Origin: Firmicutes bacterium UBA1047
Lineage (GTDB): Bacteria; Bacillota; Clostridia; Tissierellales; Sedimentibacteraceae
Assembly (NCBI GenBank): GCA_002316585.1
Contig: DCDU01000115.1
Location: 2,091-12,818, forward strand
Direction of reading: 5' to 3'
Length of the DNA stretch: 10,728 bases
The notes beneath the pieces are model-generated. The model was not told the DNA's origin. It was given only the letters and a program-made list of their open reading frames with translations, and did not search any database. How positions within the stretch are numbered: the first letter of the stretch is position 1; the number at the start of each line of letters is the position of its first letter. This document shows, piece by piece, positions 7,411 through 10,728 of this stretch. Position numbers and translations under genes: made by a program.

Positions 7411-8085
7411 CTATACCAAATATCCCATACCTTTTTTAGTAGTAATATAGTCATTAACTCCGATTTGAGATAACTTCTTGCGAATGCGCGTTAAGTTAAC
7501 CGTCAGTGTGTTGTCGTCTATAAAGCTTTCGCTGTCCCAGAGATGTATCATAATTGTATCTCTTGAGACCATTTCACCTGCATTTTCCATTAGGAGCTGC
7601 ATAATTTTAAATTCGTTTTTCGTAAGCTCTATACTTTTATCTCCGTTGGAAATCTTTGTATTGGACAGATTAAGCATAACTCCCTTATGCTCAATAACAT
7701 TTACATTTGCTTTAAAGGAGTAGCTTCGCCTGAGGAGGGCATTGACTTTTGCCGTAAGAACCGTTAAATCAAAAGGCTTGGATATAAAATCATCTCCTCC
7801 CATATCCATTGCCATTACAATATTCATTTTATCGTCTGCGGAAGAAATAAATATAATGGGGATTTTTGTAAACTTACGGATTTCATTGCACCAATAAAAC
7901 CCATTATAAAATGGCAGTGTTATATCCAAAAGTATCAGTTCGGGCTTAAAGCTTGTAACCTCGCTTATAACTTCCTTAAAATCAGTAACACATTGCACTT
8001 GATATTCCCATTTTTCCAAATGCTTCCTGATGGATTCCGCTATTGTCCTGTCATCCTCAATAATTAAAATTTTATAATTACCCAT
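7411..8085 (-). CDS. bceR: BceR-type response regulator (OmpR family)
   Basis: This 224-residue regulator has an N-terminal receiver domain with acidic pocket E10-D11-D12, phosphoacceptor D54 (ILLDITLP), S81/S82 and K103 (SKPF). A C-terminal winged-helix DNA-binding domain follows, with ELTKNEFKIMQLLM and the recognition stretch NTLTVNLTRIRKKL. All key residues are present. It should be phosphorylated by the adjacent BceS-type kinase and activate bceAB, probably through the inverted repeat at 6348-6371. GGAGAT lies 5 bases before the ATG. A strong promoter is found 41-69 bases upstream, after a terminator, so bceRS form an independent transcript. The receiver-domain sequence IILL..TLPFYNGFYWCNEIR is typical of the BceR branch. 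Confidence 0.93.
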   Translation of the reverse strand: MGNYKILIIEDDRTIAESIRKHLEKWEYQVQCVTDFKEVISEVTSFKPELILLDITLPFYNGFYWCNEIRKFTKIPIIFISSADDKMNIVMAMDMGGDDFISKPFDLTVLTAKVNALLRRSYSFKANVNVIEHKGVMLNLSNTKISNGDKSIELTKNEFKIMQLLMENAGEMVSRDTIMIHLWDSESFIDDNTLTVNLTRIRKKLSQIGVNDYITTKKGMGYLV

Positions 8086-8125
8086 TTTTTATCTCCAATT
8101 GTTTAATTGTTTTTAAAGTTGTTTT

Positions 8126-8154
8126 ATTATAGCATATTTAGTATTATTAGTAAA
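8126..8154 (-). promoter_or_regulatory. Vegetative extended -10 promoter for bceRS
   Basis: On the minus strand a perfect TATAAT (8126-8131) is preceded by TGC, giving an extended -10. TTTACT (8149-8154) stands 17 bases upstream and matches four of six -35 positions. It lies 41 bases before the bceR start and directly after the terminator of the preceding gene, so it should give constitutive sigma-A-type transcription of bceRS. Confidence 0.8.
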
Positions 8155-8170
8155 TTTAGAACTATTTAAA

Positions 8171-8206
8171 CAAAAATGTCTCCCTTTAAGATAATCTCAA
8201 AGGGAG
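8171..8206 (-). terminator. Rho-independent terminator after sigma-like copy B
   Basis: The stem is CTCCCTTT paired with AAAGGGAG (8180-8187 and 8199-8206) around an 11-base loop. On the minus strand it is followed by a T-rich stretch, ATTTTTG, at 8171-8177. It lies 14 bases after the stop codon of the sigma-like gene and separates that operon from the bceRS promoter. Confidence 0.85.
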
Positions 8207-8220
8207 GACTGCAATTACTG

Positions 8221-8616
8221 TTATAATTTAAATTCTTTCAGTTTTTTTCTTCCGCAAATTAGCTCCTTAATCAGCTCCTCATAAGTACAATCAGTCGCAG
8301 GCATATTATCTGATATTTGATAGCCCAACACATCCTTCCAAAGCACCACGGCTCTGTTTAAAGGCTTAAGCTTTAACAGAGACCCCTGAATTCCCTTTAA
8401 ATTATTATTGCAGCATGATTTCGGCATGTTAAGAAATATTTGTATTAATTCTAAAATTGTTAATTTCAGCATAATTTCTGAAATTATATTATCTTCATTC
8501 AGTTGCTTTGCAGTATTAACTATTGCTAATTCCGCTATTTGCCCTGCGATTTCTTCTTCACCGGTCAATCTGTAAGCAGCCGTGTATACTTTTTTAAAAT
8601 ATACTTCAATATTCAT
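8221..8616 (-). CDS. Small diverged ECF-sigma-like protein, copy B (orphan)
   Basis: This 131-residue protein aligns without gaps to copy A, with about 84 identical positions of 129 by hand count. It shows the same region-2-like start (YFKKVYTAAYRLTGEEE) and region-4-like end (LNRAVVLWKDVLGYQISDNMP, ELICGRKKL). It also lacks a recognisable -10 recognition helix. AGGAGG lies 8 bases before the ATG at 8616. Unlike copy A it has no DUF4367 gene behind it: a terminator follows 14 bases after the stop. It lies 76 bases downstream of an OmpR-family regulator gene on the same strand and may be read from that operon, because I found no clear promoter in the gap. Its role is unknown. An active sigma factor, a decoy for an anti-sigma protein, or a DNA-binding adaptor are all possible. 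Confidence 0.75.
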   Translation of the reverse strand: MNIEVYFKKVYTAAYRLTGEEEIAGQIAELAIVNTAKQLNEDNIISEIMLKLTILELIQIFLNMPKSCCNNNLKGIQGSLLKLKPLNRAVVLWKDVLGYQISDNMPATDCTYEELIKELICGRKKLKEFKL

Positions 8617-8670
8617 TGCATTGTCCTCCTGACCAATCTGTTATTTAGAGTTATCAATGCCTTATTAAAT

Positions 8671-8692
8671 ATTTTTTCGTTATAGAAAAAAT
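8671..8692. repeat. AT-rich perfect inverted repeat after the response-regulator stop codon
   Basis: ATTTTTTC (8671-8678) and GAAAAAAT (8685-8692) form a perfect 8-bp inverted repeat with a 6-base loop, directly abutting the TGA of the regulator gene. Only one GC pair is present per arm and no clean T-run follows, so termination would be weak. It may be a partial attenuator or a binding site ahead of sigma-like copy B. Confidence 0.4.
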
Positions 8693-9376
8693 TCAGATTT
8701 TAAATCTATACCCTGCTCCCCATACGGTTTCAATATATTGACGTCTTTCAGGATTTGTTTCAATCTTTTCTCTTATTCTTGCTATATGTACGGTTATAGT
8801 TGATGCATCCGACAAAGAGTCATAACCCCAAACCCTTTCAAATAAATATTCTTTATTATAGACCCTATTCGGATTTTCTGCTAAAAACAGCAACAAATCA
8901 AACTCTTTTTGAGTTAACACAACTTCATTATCATCTACATAAACTCTGCGATCTTCTTTATCAATAGATAACTCTCCAACCACTATCAACTTCTTTTTTG
9001 AGCCGTGTTTAAATCTTTCATATGTTTTTATGTGGCTTTTCACTCGCGCTACTAATTCACCCATACCAAAAGGTTTAGTTATATAATCATCAGCTCCCAA
9101 GTTTAATCCCTTAATCTTAAATGTTTCATCAGATTTTGCGGATACGATAAGTATAGGTATTTGCTTTGAATCGGATATCTCTCTTAATATGTCAAAGCCA
9201 TTCCTTCCGGGAAGCATTAAATCCAAAATAATCAAATCAAAGCTTTCGTTTTTTATATATTCAAACCCTGACCTGCCGTCAAAAGCACATATAACCTCAT
9301 AACCGCTCATTTCCAAATAGTCTTTTTGAAGCTCTGATATGCTTTTATCATCTTCAATAATTAATATTCTTTTCAT
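8693..9376 (-). CDS. OmpR/PhoB-family response regulator
   Basis: This 227-residue regulator has a complete receiver domain: E8-D9-D10, phosphoacceptor D52 in IILDLMLPGRNG, S79 and K101 in TKPFG. The winged-helix output domain contains VVLTQKEFDLLLFL, RVWGYDSLSDASTITVHIARIREKIE and the end GAGYRFKI. It is a standard two-component transcription factor, and the sequence alone does not tell its targets. AGGAAG, 7 bases before the ATG, overlaps the stop codon of the upstream kinase gene, so the pair is translationally close and surely cotranscribed. It is clearly distinct from the BceR-type regulator in the same window. The following gene on the strand is the sigma-like copy B, a possible part of the same response. 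Confidence 0.93.
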   Translation of the reverse strand: MKRILIIEDDKSISELQKDYLEMSGYEVICAFDGRSGFEYIKNESFDLIILDLMLPGRNGFDILREISDSKQIPILIVSAKSDETFKIKGLNLGADDYITKPFGMGELVARVKSHIKTYERFKHGSKKKLIVVGELSIDKEDRRVYVDDNEVVLTQKEFDLLLFLAENPNRVYNKEYLFERVWGYDSLSDASTITVHIARIREKIETNPERRQYIETVWGAGYRFKI

Positions 9377-9387
9377 TTTATCACTTC

Positions 9388-10698
9388 CTATTTTTTCACC
9401 TTTTTTAGGGAAACAATAATCGAGGCTCCCTGACCTTCCTCACTAACCGCCCATATTCTTCCGCCCAAACCTTCAACAATCTGTTTTGCAATGGAGAGAC
9501 CCAAACCGCTTGAGCCCTTGACCTCCCTTGCAGTATCAGCTCTGTAAAATCTATCAAAAACATGGGGCAAATCCTGTTTATTAATTCCTTTCCCATTGTC
9601 CCTAAATTCCATTATAACTGAGGAACTTGTTTCTCTTAATATTATTTTAAGCTGACCTGTTTGTTCTTCAATGTTTTTTTTGGCATTATCAATAATATTT
9701 TGTAACACACGTTTAAATTTTTCTATATCAATAACAACAAAACATGAAGCTGAAAGTTCATTTTCGAAAATTATTCTTTTATTTTCACCTATGAATTCTT
9801 CCGAATTATCTTCAATACAACTTTCCGCATATTTTACAATATCAACATTTTCCTTTTCAAATATCATTTGATTTAAATCTAACTTTGAATACAGCAGCAA
9901 GTCCTCAATCATTGTATTTATCATCTTTGTTTTTTCAATAGCTTTGGATAAGTAATACCGTTTTTTTTCATCAGTATCTGCAACACCGTCTAAAACTCCG
10001 TCTATATATCCTATTATGGATGTTACAGGTGTTTTAAGATCATGAGATATGCTTGATATTAAAAATTTTCTGTTTTCATCAACTTTTTGCTGATAATATA
10101 TGGAGTTCTTCAGCTGAAGGCGCAATTGCTCAATAGCACTTCCGAGCTCCCTGACCTCTCCATATCCCTTATCCGTTATTGATGTTTCAAGCTCGCCGTT
10201 CCTAAGCTTTTCCATTACCTTAGTTAAATCAGTAATAGGTATTATTATGTTTTTCAAATTTTGCTTTTGAACTATTATGCTTGCTATTATATATACCGCT
10301 AAAAACACAATAAAAACAAAGGCAATAAACGACCTATAGTAATCACTGATATTTATAATTTGATTAAGTGTTATTATTTTGTAATTACTGCCATTTTCAG
10401 CGGAAAAGTTTTCTTCATCAATACTGTACCTTTTATTCCCATATTCATAATAATTGTTTTCAATACTGAGATTCATCAGCATTTCTTTAATTTCAAACAT
10501 AGTAAAATCTTCGCTGCTATATATAATGCCGCTGTTTTCCATTACTACAACAGCCCTTTGACCCACCCCTCCGTTTACATGGGATTCATTTATTAAATTA
10601 TAAAAGTAGGTATGGGCAAAAGCAAAACACCCGGTTATAACAATTGTGCCTACGAGTATCAATATATTTTGTGTTAAAAATCTTTGTTTTAAATTCAT
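9388..10698 (-). CDS. HAMP-domain sensor histidine kinase
   Basis: This complete 436-residue membrane kinase has a first membrane helix at about 11-30, an extracytoplasmic sensor region of about 90 residues (31-121) and a second helix at about 123-143. A HAMP linker follows (about 144-200, with IIIPITDLTKVMEKLRNGEL). The dimerisation domain has the H-box SISHDLKTPVTSIIGYIDG with phosphoacceptor H219. The catalytic domain has N334/N338, the G1 box DNGKGI (367-372), the F-box VFDRFYRAD and the G2 box GSSGLGLSIA. It should phosphorylate the regulator encoded 11 bases downstream. The sensor region matches no motif I recognise, so the signal is unknown. AGGATG precedes the ATG by about 5 bases, and the promoter lies outside the window. 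Kinase-before-regulator is the less common gene order. Confidence 0.93.
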   Translation of the reverse strand: MNLKQRFLTQNILILVGTIVITGCFAFAHTYFYNLINESHVNGGVGQRAVVVMENSGIIYSSEDFTMFEIKEMLMNLSIENNYYEYGNKRYSIDEENFSAENGSNYKIITLNQIINISDYYRSFIAFVFIVFLAVYIIASIIVQKQNLKNIIIPITDLTKVMEKLRNGELETSITDKGYGEVRELGSAIEQLRLQLKNSIYYQQKVDENRKFLISSISHDLKTPVTSIIGYIDGVLDGVADTDEKKRYYLSKAIEKTKMINTMIEDLLLYSKLDLNQMIFEKENVDIVKYAESCIEDNSEEFIGENKRIIFENELSASCFVVIDIEKFKRVLQNIIDNAKKNIEEQTGQLKIILRETSSSVIMEFRDNGKGINKQDLPHVFDRFYRADTAREVKGSSGLGLSIAKQIVEGLGGRIWAVSEEGQGASIIVSLKKVKK

Positions 10699-10728
10699 AC
10701 AATCATCCTAAATATCTTTCTTTTCAAA

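Noticed and set aside
1..10728. CRISPR arrays, tRNA or rRNA genes, insertion sequences, prophage genes
   Set aside because: None were seen: no regularly spaced repeats, no cloverleaf-like segments, no transposase or phage-like proteins on either strand.

Overview
The window looks like a chromosomal stretch from a low-GC, Gram-positive anaerobe of the Clostridia type. The basis is AT-rich intergenic DNA, strong AGGAGG-like ribosome binding sites, a DUF4367/sigma-like gene pair and a Bce-type peptide-resistance module. I cannot name the species. Most genes lie on the minus strand, so the locus reads from high to low coordinates.

Right end (10698 to 8221, minus strand): a HAMP-containing histidine kinase and an OmpR-family response regulator, in the less usual kinase-first order, 11 bases apart. 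They are followed by a small, strongly diverged sigma-70-like protein and a clear rho-independent terminator.

Centre (8154 to 3440, minus strand): a strong extended -10 promoter leads into a complete BceRS-BceAB-type system. It has a response regulator, an intramembrane-sensing kinase with two membrane segments and almost no sensor domain, an ABC ATPase, and a large FtsX-type permease with a roughly 245-residue extracytoplasmic domain. Between kinase and ATPase lie a perfect hairpin and a perfect inverted repeat that fits the known BceR-like operator, with a further half-site 20 bases away. This is where induced transcription of the transporter should start. In this family the permease and kinase form a sensory complex that detects peptide antibiotics by transport flux.

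Left part: a 5'-truncated remnant of an AAA_14/DUF4143 ATPase (plus strand, 2363-3298) with its own terminator. Next comes a second copy of the sigma-like gene (2265-1837), about 65% identical to the first. It is followed by a membrane-anchored DUF4367 protein that looks like its anti-sigma or sensor partner. The left edge holds a YkvI-type multi-spanning membrane transporter on the plus strand.

The most unusual element is the pair of small sigma-like paralogs. They keep the general region 2 / region 4 layout of an ECF sigma factor but have lost the residues that normally contact promoter DNA. One copy sits with a DUF4367 partner and the other follows a two-component system. Together they bracket the Bce module and the DUF4143 remnant as direct repeats about 6 kb apart, which suggests duplication plus insertion or rearrangement.
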